Part shown: in pieces, positions 18,470 to 26,781 of the stretch
How positions within the stretch are numbered: position 1 is the stretch's first letter
How the letters are laid out: each line of letters starts with the position of its first letter
Origin: GCA-2718815 sp963578105
GTDB taxonomy: Bacteria; Planctomycetota; Planctomycetia; Pirellulales; Pirellulaceae
Assembly (NCBI GenBank): GCA_963578105.1
Contig: CAUZBP010000013.1
Location: forward strand, 17,215 to 81,214
Length of the DNA: 64,000 nucleotides
Direction of reading: 5' to 3'
Notes under the pieces: generated by a model
What the model was told of the DNA's origin: nothing
Databases searched by the model: none
Seen by the model: only the letters and a program-made list of their open reading frames with translations
Translations under genes and position numbers: made by a program

Positions 18470-19909
18470 TCAAGGAGCAGTCGCTTCTGCGACTTCGTTG
18501 CCGACTGCTGCTTGCTGGGAGTTTTCAGGGACGTTTTCTAGCTGGGCGAGCCTGCTTTTCAGTACCCGAATCTCTTTTTTCAGATCGTTGTACAAGGTGG
18601 AGGCATCCTCTGGTTTGCGACTACAAACCCCAATCAATTCGTCGACCGATTGCTGTAAATCATCAAGATTCGCTTCGCTGCCGACCTGGGATCGAATTCC
18701 GGACAATCCTTTGTTGACCGAGATTAAGGTCACCAAAAGTCGCCGCCGAGAAAGCGTCATGAGAATATCTTCATCGGATTCAGGTTCCTCTCGCTTTTTC
18801 CTGGCTGCGTTGTCGTAGTTTCGTTCATCTACATCCAGAGGTGCCAAATCGGGGCGTGTATACCGCCTTGTTTGTGCTTGTAAGCGATCAAGGTTGTCCA
18901 GTTCCTGGGAGGATACTTCCAGGACCAAATTGACAACTTTTGCAGCCAGCTCCGCAGGATTGCCGGCGTATTTCGGAGGCAATTCGATTTGGCCTATTGC
19001 CTCGGCCGCGGTGCGACGCAAATCGGCAGGAGCTCCATCTTCGTCGAACACTCCCGCAATCGCACTGGACACCGCACCACTTTTGTCCGTTAAGCGAAGA
19101 GCTGCTAGGATTTCAACACAGCGGCGGCGCATCCAAACGTGTCCTTCCACGGAACGGTTCGGAGGGGCCGTTTGCTTTTCGAGAAGCGGCATTAGCATTT
19201 TTACAAGCTGCAATTTGATAGCTGGCGAAAGTGGCTGGTTGGGAGGTTCGCGCAGACGGTCGAGTTCGACATGGCGCAAAATGCCGACCAGAGCAGCAAT
19301 ACGGAGGGTGTCCAATTGATTTTCTTTCAGAAATTGATCTCTGAGAAACCCCAAGGTTTTGCGAAGTGGGTCGGGAGCCGACCTATTCAAACCCAGGCGT
19401 ATTTCTTCTTTTTGGTTGAGTTCGCCCAGAATCAACATCGCATTGTATCGGACAGCAGGATGGTAAGACTGTTTCTCGACCAAGAACTTCATCGCGTCGT
19501 ACACACGCTTTAAGAGGTACGCATGGAAATCCGCTGATTTCGTTGCCTTGAGATCCATCAAAAGGGTGCGACGATGCACGTCCAGATCACCCAATGGATC
19601 AGATGTCACGCGTGGAATCGCTTTGGTTTGAGTCATTAGGGGAAACAGGTACTTGCTGTAATAGCGGTCCAAGGCTTCTCGGTTGCTGGCGAAATCAGAT
19701 TGGCCACGTGCCACGCTGTCCTTCGTAAGCTTCAGTTTGTTCCGAAGGAGTTTGTTGCTGATTAATTCGCGGTCTCGCAAAGGTGCTGAAGAATACTTGG
19801 GACCGTCAGCCATCACTTGATTTGACAGAGCAGCTAAAAGCAACCCGGTGGTTACACAGAAGAGTGCTGTGGCTTGTAATCCAACAACCTTGAGTTCTTG
19901 ATTTGCCAT
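18470..19909 (-). CDS. Exported hypothetical protein with HEAT-like helical repeats and a C-terminal coiled coil
   Basis: The 479-residue protein starts at the ATG at 19909, with GGAGCAG 7 bases upstream. A signal peptide is likely (LQATALFCVTTGLLLAALSNQVMA). The middle is mostly helical, with HEAT-like units such as VRYNAMLILGELNQ, LRIAALVGILRHVELD, RRRCVEILAALRLTD and LRRTAAEAIGQIELP. The C-terminal part includes a coiled-coil stretch (LYNDLKKEIRVLKSRLAQLE) and an alanine-rich end. I do not recognise a named family. It may act as a periplasmic scaffold, but nothing in the sequence proves this. Confidence 0.65.
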   Translation of the reverse strand: MANQELKVVGLQATALFCVTTGLLLAALSNQVMADGPKYSSAPLRDRELISNKLLRNKLKLTKDSVARGQSDFASNREALDRYYSKYLFPLMTQTKAIPRVTSDPLGDLDVHRRTLLMDLKATKSADFHAYLLKRVYDAMKFLVEKQSYHPAVRYNAMLILGELNQKEEIRLGLNRSAPDPLRKTLGFLRDQFLKENQLDTLRIAALVGILRHVELDRLREPPNQPLSPAIKLQLVKMLMPLLEKQTAPPNRSVEGHVWMRRRCVEILAALRLTDKSGAVSSAIAGVFDEDGAPADLRRTAAEAIGQIELPPKYAGNPAELAAKVVNLVLEVSSQELDNLDRLQAQTRRYTRPDLAPLDVDERNYDNAARKKREEPESDEDILMTLSRRRLLVTLISVNKGLSGIRSQVGSEANLDDLQQSVDELIGVCSRKPEDASTLYNDLKKEIRVLKSRLAQLENVPENSQQAAVGNEVAEATAP

Positions 19910-20524
19910 GATTGTCTGCTCCGAATTGCCATCGACGATGGCGCGCCTGGAAGACTGTACAAGAGAAGGAGACAAGCGGATCGTTGAAATCATTCAGGAC
20001 GCGACTTACAACATGCCGTACCGATGCATCCTGCAGCAAGATGCCAACGACGCAACCTCCTCTGGTTCCTTCCGAGCGGGATCACCTCTACTAAAACCCG
20101 CATATTTTAGTCTACTCGTCCAGAGAACGGATTGTCAACTTTGAGCGGTCCTTCTGCAGGGAGTCTTGCGCGACAGGCGGGCACAAAATTTCTAAACATG
20201 CCGGCATAGAAGCGTTTGTCCACGAGAGTTGTCCAATACTCTGAAAAGTGTTTTCAGAATCGGGTTGCGTCGGTTATCGGGAAAATCTGGCGTGTCCGCG
20301 CTGGTCCGGAGAGGCGATATTTTTTTGCGGCTGAAATAGTTGTTTGTCTCGAATACAGGTTTGGATCAAATGTCGGGATTCGACTCAAACCTTCATGTGT
20401 TGTCCAGCCCGTACCGCCGGGAGGATGGTTACTTAGCAATTTGCACGAGACTGACGTACAATCCAATGTTGACGCGCCGCTGAATGAACGGTTCAAACCA
20501 TCGTCAACTCGGGAATCGAATCTC
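19910..20524. other. Long divergent intergenic region before the LOG-family gene
   Basis: This 615-base region separates divergent genes. It contains a perfect 7-base inverted repeat, CTGAAAA-GTG-TTTTCAG, at 20241-20257. The plus-strand frame from 20216 is open into the LOG-family gene but encodes no family-like sequence before residue 104, so I treat it as non-coding. No confident promoter was found. The remainder shows nothing I can assign. Confidence 0.4.
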
Positions 20525-21358
20525 ATGCAAGACACGGAACAGAATCTGAAGGACATACTGGCCGCCCCCAGTTATCGCCTTGCTGAACTCGATACCAGTT
20601 TTCTGCAGCGGCGTGAATTGCGTCCCATCCGGCTGCAATTGGAACTGCTCAAACCCGAGATGATCCTATCTGAACAACGTATCAACTCGACAATTGTCGT
20701 GTTTGGCGGTACCCAAGTGGTGGCTGCTGAAGAAGCCCAGGACGGGGTGGCGCGAGCGAAAATGGATTTGGAGCAGTCGCCGGGTAATGTAAAACTCCAA
20801 CGCGGTCTTTTACGAGCCCGGAGCATTCTGGATAAATCCAAATACTATGAAGCGGCACGCGAGTTTTCCCGTTTGGTCTCCGTCGCCTGTCAAAACAACG
20901 ACAGCTACGATTATGTGATCACCACCGGAGGCGGCCCAGGTATCATGGAAGCGGCAAATCGGGGCGCGTTTGAAGCGGGTTGCAAATCGATGGGATTGAA
21001 TATCACAATACCCGAGGAGCAGGCTCCCAATCCCTACATCACCCCCGAACTTTGTTTTCAGTTTCATTATTTCGCCTTGCGCAAAATGCATTTTTTATTT
21101 CGTGCCAAAGCTCTAGTAGTCTTTCCCGGGGGGTTTGGAACTCTCGACGAACTGTTTGATGCGTTGACTCTTCGCCAAACACGTCGCATGCAGGAAATTC
21201 CAATCATCTTGTTTGGTGAGGAATATTGGAGTCGAGTGGTCGATTTTCAATTCCTGGCCGACCAAGGTGTGATTTGCGATGAGCATCTGAATCTGATCAG
21301 CTACGTGGAAACTCCCGAACAGGCATGGGAAACCGTCTCGCAGTTTCACGACCACTGA
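20525..21358 (+). CDS. LOG-family protein (TIGR00730-like, cytokinin riboside phosphoribohydrolase superfamily)
   Basis: The 277-residue protein belongs to the LOG superfamily, once called lysine decarboxylase-like. It shows VVFGGTQVVAAEE near the start, then ITTGGGPGIMEAANRGA, and the diagnostic PGGFGTLDELFDALTLRQ. The PGGxGTxxE motif forms the nucleotide phosphoribosyl-binding site, and members cleave the N-glycosidic bond of nucleoside monophosphates. There is no signal peptide. I use the ATG at 20525; an upstream GTG-type frame start at 20216 adds 103 residues without similarity. It is longer than short LOGs (about 190 residues) because of an N-terminal helical extension. The physiological substrate here is unknown. 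Confidence 0.82.
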   Translation: MQDTEQNLKDILAAPSYRLAELDTSFLQRRELRPIRLQLELLKPEMILSEQRINSTIVVFGGTQVVAAEEAQDGVARAKMDLEQSPGNVKLQRGLLRARSILDKSKYYEAAREFSRLVSVACQNNDSYDYVITTGGGPGIMEAANRGAFEAGCKSMGLNITIPEEQAPNPYITPELCFQFHYFALRKMHFLFRAKALVVFPGGFGTLDELFDALTLRQTRRMQEIPIILFGEEYWSRVVDFQFLADQGVICDEHLNLISYVETPEQAWETVSQFHDH

Positions 21359-21535
21359 AGCTTTCCCGGTGAACAAGGCCCTTTCTCCGCTTGCCGGACC
21401 TTGACGCCAGGGTTGGGAAAAATGATCGGCGACCTGTCTCGCTGGCAACGTTTGTTTTTAAACCTCGCTGGTCGAGGGTCTTGAGCGTCTCCGCCTCGAT
21501 CCTGCCCTTCTCTCCGCCTTGATTTCTCTTGCAAC

Positions 21536-22432
21536 ATGAGCCAGAATTCAAGGTCTGACATGAAACTGAAAAAACTGTTGGGAGCACATCTGGGGATGGT
21601 TTTTGCGCACATTGAAAAACTGAAGCAGGAATATACGGACAAGTATGTGACGGTTGATGAACAACGACCGGAACTCCGGCGTTTTGGCCACATGACCGGG
21701 ATCGTCAAAACCGTAAACATGAATGGTCGAGCTCTGGTCGAATTCGATGGCTTGGAAAACATCGGCTGGTACGATATTGAGATTGATTTTTTGAAGGTGG
21801 TTGATAAGCCGGTTGTCCATGAAACAACCAAGAAGACACCGGCAGCCAAGGCTCCTTCGGAGTTGGAGAAAGCCCGTGCGGCTGACAGCAAAACGACCGG
21901 CAGAAAACCGTCCGTGGAGGATGTCCTGGCGGAGGCTCGTACGGACAAACTCTCGACAAGCGGTGCCCAGTCCAAGTCGGCTGCCAAAAATGTTCAAGCG
22001 ATGAGTGTAGAAGATATTCTGGCTGCAGCTCGAGGAGGAGAAGGTGGAGCGAAAGTAGCACCGTCAAACTCTCCAACCGTGGACGCAGACGATGTGGCTG
22101 CGGTGCTGGAGGCGGCGCGCAAACCGAAGTCCGGTCCTGCGGCGGCATCAACTTCAGCTGCGCCCCCCAGCCTCGATCCGAAATCGATGAGTGTGGCCGA
22201 TGTGCTGGCGGCAGCCCGTGGCAACCAAGCCGCAAGTCCCACCTCGGGTCAAGACGTGGCGGAGGAAGAACCCAGCTCGCCTGAAGAAGCGGCGGCAGAA
22301 GACATCTCTGAGTCGGAGCAGGAACCAGCATCCGCGACGGAGGAAGAAGTTGAAGAAGGGACAACTGTCGGCGAACTCCCGACGGACGTCGAAGGCATAC
22401 TAGCCTACTGCCGAGAGCGCGACGGATCCTAA
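21536..22432 (+). CDS. Hypothetical protein with repeated SVEDVLAAAR-type motifs
   Basis: The 298-residue protein has a compact N-terminal part (residues 1-95, including EFDGLENIGWYDIEIDFL) and a long low-complexity tail rich in A, E, P and S. Five short helical motifs punctuate the tail: SVEDVLAEAR (126-135), MSVEDILAAARG (156-167), ADDVAAVLEAAR (184-195), MSVADVLAAARG (218-229) and a terminal DVEGILAYCRERD (284-296). The consensus is S-V-x-D-[VI]-L-A-x-A-R. Such evenly spaced amphipathic motifs look like repeated docking peptides for one partner. The family and partner are unknown to me. An inner start at 21560 (MKLKKLLG) is possible. Confidence 0.7.
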   Translation: MSQNSRSDMKLKKLLGAHLGMVFAHIEKLKQEYTDKYVTVDEQRPELRRFGHMTGIVKTVNMNGRALVEFDGLENIGWYDIEIDFLKVVDKPVVHETTKKTPAAKAPSELEKARAADSKTTGRKPSVEDVLAEARTDKLSTSGAQSKSAAKNVQAMSVEDILAAARGGEGGAKVAPSNSPTVDADDVAAVLEAARKPKSGPAAASTSAAPPSLDPKSMSVADVLAAARGNQAASPTSGQDVAEEEPSSPEEAAAEDISESEQEPASATEEEVEEGTTVGELPTDVEGILAYCRERDGS

Positions 22433-22767
22433 TACCAGCAGGTCAAGGTTCAGAGCGCCCGCGTTACGAACTTGTTGGAGTCAGGTGGTCCTGTTGCGTT
22501 TTGATTGGGGATAGGTGACCAACAAGCCTCTCGAATTCCTGCTGCTTACCACTTCTGTCAGTTGATCGATGGCCCGGATGATACATCAGCTCCACGTTGC
22601 CAGAGGCCATCTGTGAAATATGAAATCGGATGGTTGCGGACCTGAAAACCGGCAAGGATTGAGGTTGGTGCAGGCGCGGAAGAATGGAATTTCACTACCG
22701 GCATTGAGTCAGGAAACGAGTGAGCCGCAGCCTACTGCCTCACCGGAGCCCCAGCAAGTTCAGCCAC
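22433..22767. other. Convergent intergenic stretch, nothing assigned
   Basis: These 335 bases lie between the stop codons of two convergent genes. I looked for tRNA-like cloverleafs, U-tract hairpins and short genes. None is convincing, and frames crossing it have no recognisable content. Confidence 0.4.
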
Positions 22768-23907
22768 TTACTTGACGTCCAACATGCGTTCGAGGGCAAC
22801 CAGTGACCAACGGCTGGTTTCCTCGTCGACTTCAATGACATTCACCGGAGTTCCCATAGCCAGATTTTCGACACTCCAGCACAGATGTGCCAGATCGATG
22901 CGGTACATGGTGGCACACATGCAGACGACGGGCGATAGAAAATGGATTTCTTGTTCAGGATGCTCGTGCTTGAGTCGATTGACCAGGTGTAATTCCGTAC
23001 CAATGGCCCACTTGGTGCCAGGTGCTGCTTCTTCGACCGTACGAATGATGGTTCCAGTGGAGCCTGACACATCGGCCAAATCATTGACTTTCTGTGGACA
23101 TTCGGGATGCACCAGAATCTTGATGTCGGGGCTTTGTTCTCGAAATTGATGGACATGTTCAGCCCGAAACATTTGGTGGACGCTGCAATGACCTTTCCAG
23201 AGAATCACTTTGCTGTCTTGGACCGCTTGTTGCGAGTTGCCGCCATAATCAGGATCGTGGGGATCCCAGACAGGCATTTGCGCATTGGTAATATCCATCT
23301 TTAAGGCCGTGTTACGGCCTAAGTGCTGGTCTGGAAAAAATAACACGCGGCTGGTGCGTGAAAAGGACCAGTCCAACACGGCTGCTGCGTTACTGGACGT
23401 GCAAACAATGCCTCCGTTCCGACCACAGAATGCCTTGAGACTGGCTGCCGAGTTAATGTAGGTGACCGGTGTCACATCATCGGTGTCGATAATCTCGCCC
23501 AAATCCTGCCAAGCAGCCTCGACCTGTTCGATGGCTGCCATATCTGCCATCGAACAACCTGCGGCCATGTCAGGGAGAATGACTGCCACCCTGTGGCCTG
23601 CGCGTTCTGCTAGCTTTTCCGGGCGGTTGGCCAAGATGTCTGCTGTCTCAGCCATGAAATGGACCCCACAGAAAACGATGAATCGACAATCCGTACTGCG
23701 GGCCGCCATTTGACTGAGTTGATAGCTGTCCCCACACAGGTCTGCCAGTTCGATCACTTCATCCTGTTGATAATGGTGACCCAAAATCAACAATTGCTTT
23801 CCCAACTGCTGGCGGGCGACGTTAATGCGATCCCGTAACTCGTCATTTTCTAATGACTTGTAAGGCGGAAGCTGAAAAGAGCCGGGTTGTTCGATGGCCA
23901 AATTCAT
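22768..23907 (-). CDS. nadA: Quinolinate synthase
   Basis: The protein has about 379 residues and condenses iminoaspartate with dihydroxyacetone phosphate to quinolinate, the NAD precursor. NadA marks are ILGHHYQQDEVIELAD, FCGVHFMAETADIL (first Fe-S cysteine), ILPDMAAGCSMADMA, VCTSSNAAAVLDW (second cysteine), VHPECPQKV, and the late VVCMCATMYRID with the likely third ligand. The start is uncertain: ATGs at 23907 and 23916 are both acceptable and neither has a clear ribosome-binding site. A longer frame to 23955 adds unlikely residues. No nadB or nadC is next to it. A cytoplasmic [4Fe-4S] enzyme is expected. Confidence 0.9.
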   Translation of the reverse strand: MNLAIEQPGSFQLPPYKSLENDELRDRINVARQQLGKQLLILGHHYQQDEVIELADLCGDSYQLSQMAARSTDCRFIVFCGVHFMAETADILANRPEKLAERAGHRVAVILPDMAAGCSMADMAAIEQVEAAWQDLGEIIDTDDVTPVTYINSAASLKAFCGRNGGIVCTSSNAAAVLDWSFSRTSRVLFFPDQHLGRNTALKMDITNAQMPVWDPHDPDYGGNSQQAVQDSKVILWKGHCSVHQMFRAEHVHQFREQSPDIKILVHPECPQKVNDLADVSGSTGTIIRTVEEAAPGTKWAIGTELHLVNRLKHEHPEQEIHFLSPVVCMCATMYRIDLAHLCWSVENLAMGTPVNVIEVDEETSRWSLVALERMLDVK

Positions 23908-24130
23908 AGACGGCATGCTGGCAGATGACGGTTGCGCAACGAGGAAAAAACACACAACCTAGATTATATCGGCCGGTCTCCCCTGAGTCAGCTTATGACA
24001 GGCCTTTATTTTGAGAAAGGTTGCCGCTTCCGGGGGTCGATAACCAAGGCGGGATCCCGTTTCAGAGGGCCAACCATCAATCGTCGATCCGTGGCAATTT
24101 CTTTCATCCGCTAGTTCCGGAGATTATCAC

Positions 24131-24385
24131 TTGCCCAAGTTGCCTCCTCACGCACGCAGTTTGTTGAAACTGAAAGTTCCCGTTGTGGCGACCCTGGCCA
24201 GTAAAAAGGAACCGATTAGCGAGATTGTTCGTTTGGTTCCGGGGACAATCATTCACTTTGCTAAGTCTTGTAACGAGGTGTTGGAACTCGAAGTAGGTGA
24301 TGCACGTTTAGCGGTAGGCGAGGCTGTCAGTGTAGATGACAAATATGGCTTACGTATCACGTCAATGCACCTGCCGAACAAGTAA
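24131..24385 (+). CDS. Orphan FliN/SpoA-domain protein
   Basis: The 84-residue product is one SpoA (FliM/FliN C-terminal) domain. The pattern is VPVVATLASKKEPISEIVRL, then PGTIIHF, LELEVGDARLAVGEAV and YGLRITSMH. In flagellar motors FliN forms the C-ring switch. The reading frame starts at a TTG at 24131. No other flagellar gene is within the window, so this is either a scattered flagellar gene, as is common in planctomycetes, or a stand-alone use of the domain. The two flanking genes, NadA and MscS, are unrelated. Confidence 0.75.
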   Translation: MPKLPPHARSLLKLKVPVVATLASKKEPISEIVRLVPGTIIHFAKSCNEVLELEVGDARLAVGEAVSVDDKYGLRITSMHLPNK

Positions 24386-24618
24386 GTCACGATGTGTTTG
24401 AAAGGGAAATGATCGCAAATTGGTGCGGATTAGAGAATCACAGCCACTGCAGATACCGCTGAGGCAACAGCCACTTCTGCGAATACGGATCAGCAGTTAG
24501 TCACTCACCGCCCATTCTGGAATGGACGGCCTACAGCATCCTGTTCTCAAGCGAAGGTTGTGAGTTCGCATGCGTTGCTCATCGACGAACAGGCTTCTTT
24601 GACGACTTGCCTCTCCGA

Positions 24619-26619
24619 TTAACCCGCCTTTGGGTCATCATCGAAAGTGGTAGGTCCTGGAAAGTCAACGGCATCCGGGCGGTGTTGGAGTGAATGCAGC
24701 GGACCCGTCACGGAAGCGGCCAGTCGTTGGCCGGCGAGATCCGGGTTTGAAAGGTCCAGCGAGGAATTGGAAGAGGAATGTTCCTCTTGGTAGAGGTGTA
24801 GGGTTCGGGTCGGAAACGCAAATGAGACACCCAATCGTTCTGCCAACTCCAAGATATCAACGAATAGTCGATGTTTTTCACGCAACTCCACCGCCCAGTC
24901 GGGGCATTCCAAAAAGCAGTACAGCAAGATGTTCAATGAGTTGTCGCTAAACCCATTGAAGTAGACGTGATAATAGTCCTTTCGTGTGTAGGGGTGTCGC
25001 CGGAGCAACTCACGGATTCCCTCGCAAAAGGCGTCGATTTGTGCGGGAGATGTGTCGTACTGCACACCTAGGATGGACTTGATCCGCCGGTAGCGGCGGC
25101 GGCCCATGTTATCCACAATCGCCGTCGTCAGGTTGCTATTGGGAACTGTAATTTGGGAATTGTAGAATGTACGGATTCGGGTGCTGCGAAACCCGACCGT
25201 TTCCACAGTCCCTTCAACTTCGCCCGTCACGATCCAGTCACCGATCTCAAACGGTCTGTCCACCAAAACGGTAATGGATCCGAACAGGTTGCTCACGGCA
25301 TCCTGCGCTGCTAAAGCTAACGCCATGCCACCGATGGCAGTTCCTCCGAGCAACCCCGCCATGGGAAAGCTGAGAGTTTGAGCACAAGTAAGAATACCAA
25401 TGGTGACCACAAAAACCTTCAAAGATTTCGACATCAGGGGAATAATCAAGTCGTCAAACTTAGAATCGGTTTTGAGTGCTTGACGCGCCAAGTAAGCGGA
25501 CAACAGGTTGATGAGCAGGAATCCTGTCCAGACCCCCGCCACCACTGCGAAAAATTTTAGTCCCACCAGAAGGATCGTCGTAGTAACGGACGGCAAGTCG
25601 ACCAGCGTGGCTCCGCCATACCAAATCAGTGCTTGTGCCAAGAGTCCGACGGGTCTCCAGAGTTTGCGTTCTATTTTGCGTTCTTCTTCACTTTCTTCAT
25701 TTAGGAGCATTACGGAAGTGATGCGCCTGAGGATGAAACGAATCACCAGATCCGCAATAAATCCCAGGAAGATCAGAATCAAAAGAAACATCCACTGATA
25801 AGTTGGCAAGAGAAAATAAACTTTGCGCAGACTGGCTGGAAAGAGCGCGCGTAAACGTTCTTCCGGAGGTACGATACCTTCGCCTGGTGTCAGTCCAGCA
25901 ACCTCGTCACGATCTTCCCAGTGAGGCCAAATGTCGTCGATTGCGTTAACCGTTGATTGACTGAATTGCCACAAGCCGTTCTGATTTCGCATTAAAAATA
26001 TTCGGGCCGCATCCTCCAGGTCTTGACTGCCTTCCAAATAATTTGACAGGATTTCTTCGCCCAGCAGGTAGGGGCTGTCTGTTTCCGGATCTTCCGGTAG
26101 TTTCTCAAAATCAATCCAGCGCATACGATCAATTGTCGCCTTCAAGCGGTATGCCCAAACATCTCCACGACTTTTGACAGCCACAGAGCTCCATGTGGAC
26201 AAGTCCAGACATTGGGCCGCCGTTGCTCCATCGTTTTGATTGATGAATGTAACTAACGACTGGACGCACGCGCGTGGCGAGGCAAGCCTTTTAGCCTGCT
26301 GGAAATCAATCTCCGATTGGTGCGTTTGTGCAGTCGATACGTGCTCCTCCTCCTTGTCAGCCTCCGCAAGGGCCAGACCGGGAAAGGACAACAAGACGAT
26401 TAGCAAGATGGTGAGATGCCGTGGACGGTGTACAAGGTGGAGTCGTCGGGGAACTTGCCAGCGGCGGACTTGAACTAAGGATTTTGAAGTTGTAGTGACC
26501 ACAGGTCTTTCTCCCGAAATCGATGGATTGTTTGCGGAGAAAGTTTGGCAGAGATCGGGAGATAAGGAAAGATCGTTTGGCAAGCGGCCAGCCGTAAAAA
26601 CAGAGTCGACCCGGCGCAT
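24619..26619 (-). CDS. Mechanosensitive ion channel of the MscS family, large
   Basis: The 666-residue protein (start uncertain) has a signal-like segment (LTILLIVLLSFPGLALAEA near residue 70) and then a periplasmic domain of about 140 residues. Several membrane spans follow, ending in the MscS pore helix region AGLLGGTAIGGMALALAAQD. The beta domain follows (RPFEIGDWIVTGEVEGTVE, then GFRSTRIRTFYNSQITVPN). These are the defining MscS motifs. Such channels open under membrane tension and release solutes during osmotic downshock. The hydrophilic N-terminus before the signal suggests that the real start is downstream of 26619. It is convergent with the FliN-domain gene. Confidence 0.82.
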   Translation of the reverse strand: MRRVDSVFTAGRLPNDLSLSPDLCQTFSANNPSISGERPVVTTTSKSLVQVRRWQVPRRLHLVHRPRHLTILLIVLLSFPGLALAEADKEEEHVSTAQTHQSEIDFQQAKRLASPRACVQSLVTFINQNDGATAAQCLDLSTWSSVAVKSRGDVWAYRLKATIDRMRWIDFEKLPEDPETDSPYLLGEEILSNYLEGSQDLEDAARIFLMRNQNGLWQFSQSTVNAIDDIWPHWEDRDEVAGLTPGEGIVPPEERLRALFPASLRKVYFLLPTYQWMFLLILIFLGFIADLVIRFILRRITSVMLLNEESEEERKIERKLWRPVGLLAQALIWYGGATLVDLPSVTTTILLVGLKFFAVVAGVWTGFLLINLLSAYLARQALKTDSKFDDLIIPLMSKSLKVFVVTIGILTCAQTLSFPMAGLLGGTAIGGMALALAAQDAVSNLFGSITVLVDRPFEIGDWIVTGEVEGTVETVGFRSTRIRTFYNSQITVPNSNLTTAIVDNMGRRRYRRIKSILGVQYDTSPAQIDAFCEGIRELLRRHPYTRKDYYHVYFNGFSDNSLNILLYCFLECPDWAVELREKHRLFVDILELAERLGVSFAFPTRTLHLYQEEHSSSNSSLDLSNPDLAGQRLAASVTGPLHSLQHRPDAVDFPGPTTFDDDPKAG

Positions 26620-26699
26620 CGAAAATGAAGGATGCCGATGTCCGGAAGCCTGACCCTGCCGGAAAGCGTTAAGACTGTCTTGCCCGGGTACTTGTGCTT

Positions 26700-26718
26700 A
26701 GCTCTTACGAGCTTTTTT
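26700..26718 (+). terminator. Compact stem with T-run, plus-strand orientation
   Basis: AGCTC-TTAC-GAGCT followed by a run of Ts (26713-26718) forms a textbook small terminator on the plus strand. No plus-strand gene lies just upstream, so it may block antisense transcription or be chance. Confidence 0.3.
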
Positions 26719-26747
26719 CAGCTCGGAACCGTTAGAAATTCCATCCC

Positions 26748-26771
26748 AAAAGCCGGCCCTTTGTGCAGGGC
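26748..26771 (-). terminator. Likely intrinsic terminator of the flavocytochrome gene
   Basis: On the minus strand, 10 bases after the stop codon, GCCCT (26771-26767) pairs with AGGGC (26760-26756) around a 6-base loop. A CGGC and then TTTT (26751-26748) follow. The stem is short, but its placement and the T-run fit termination. Confidence 0.45.
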
Positions 26772-26781
26772 ACGAGCGTGC

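Noticed and set aside
21346..22364. Long frames on the opposite strand of the SVEDVLAAAR-repeat gene
   Set aside because: They arise from the G+C-rich, repetitive codons of the real gene; they contain low-complexity leucine/proline runs and no domains.
22433..22767. tRNA-like sequence in the nadA convergent gap
   Set aside because: No complete cloverleaf with a TTCGA-type loop and a matching acceptor stem could be drawn.
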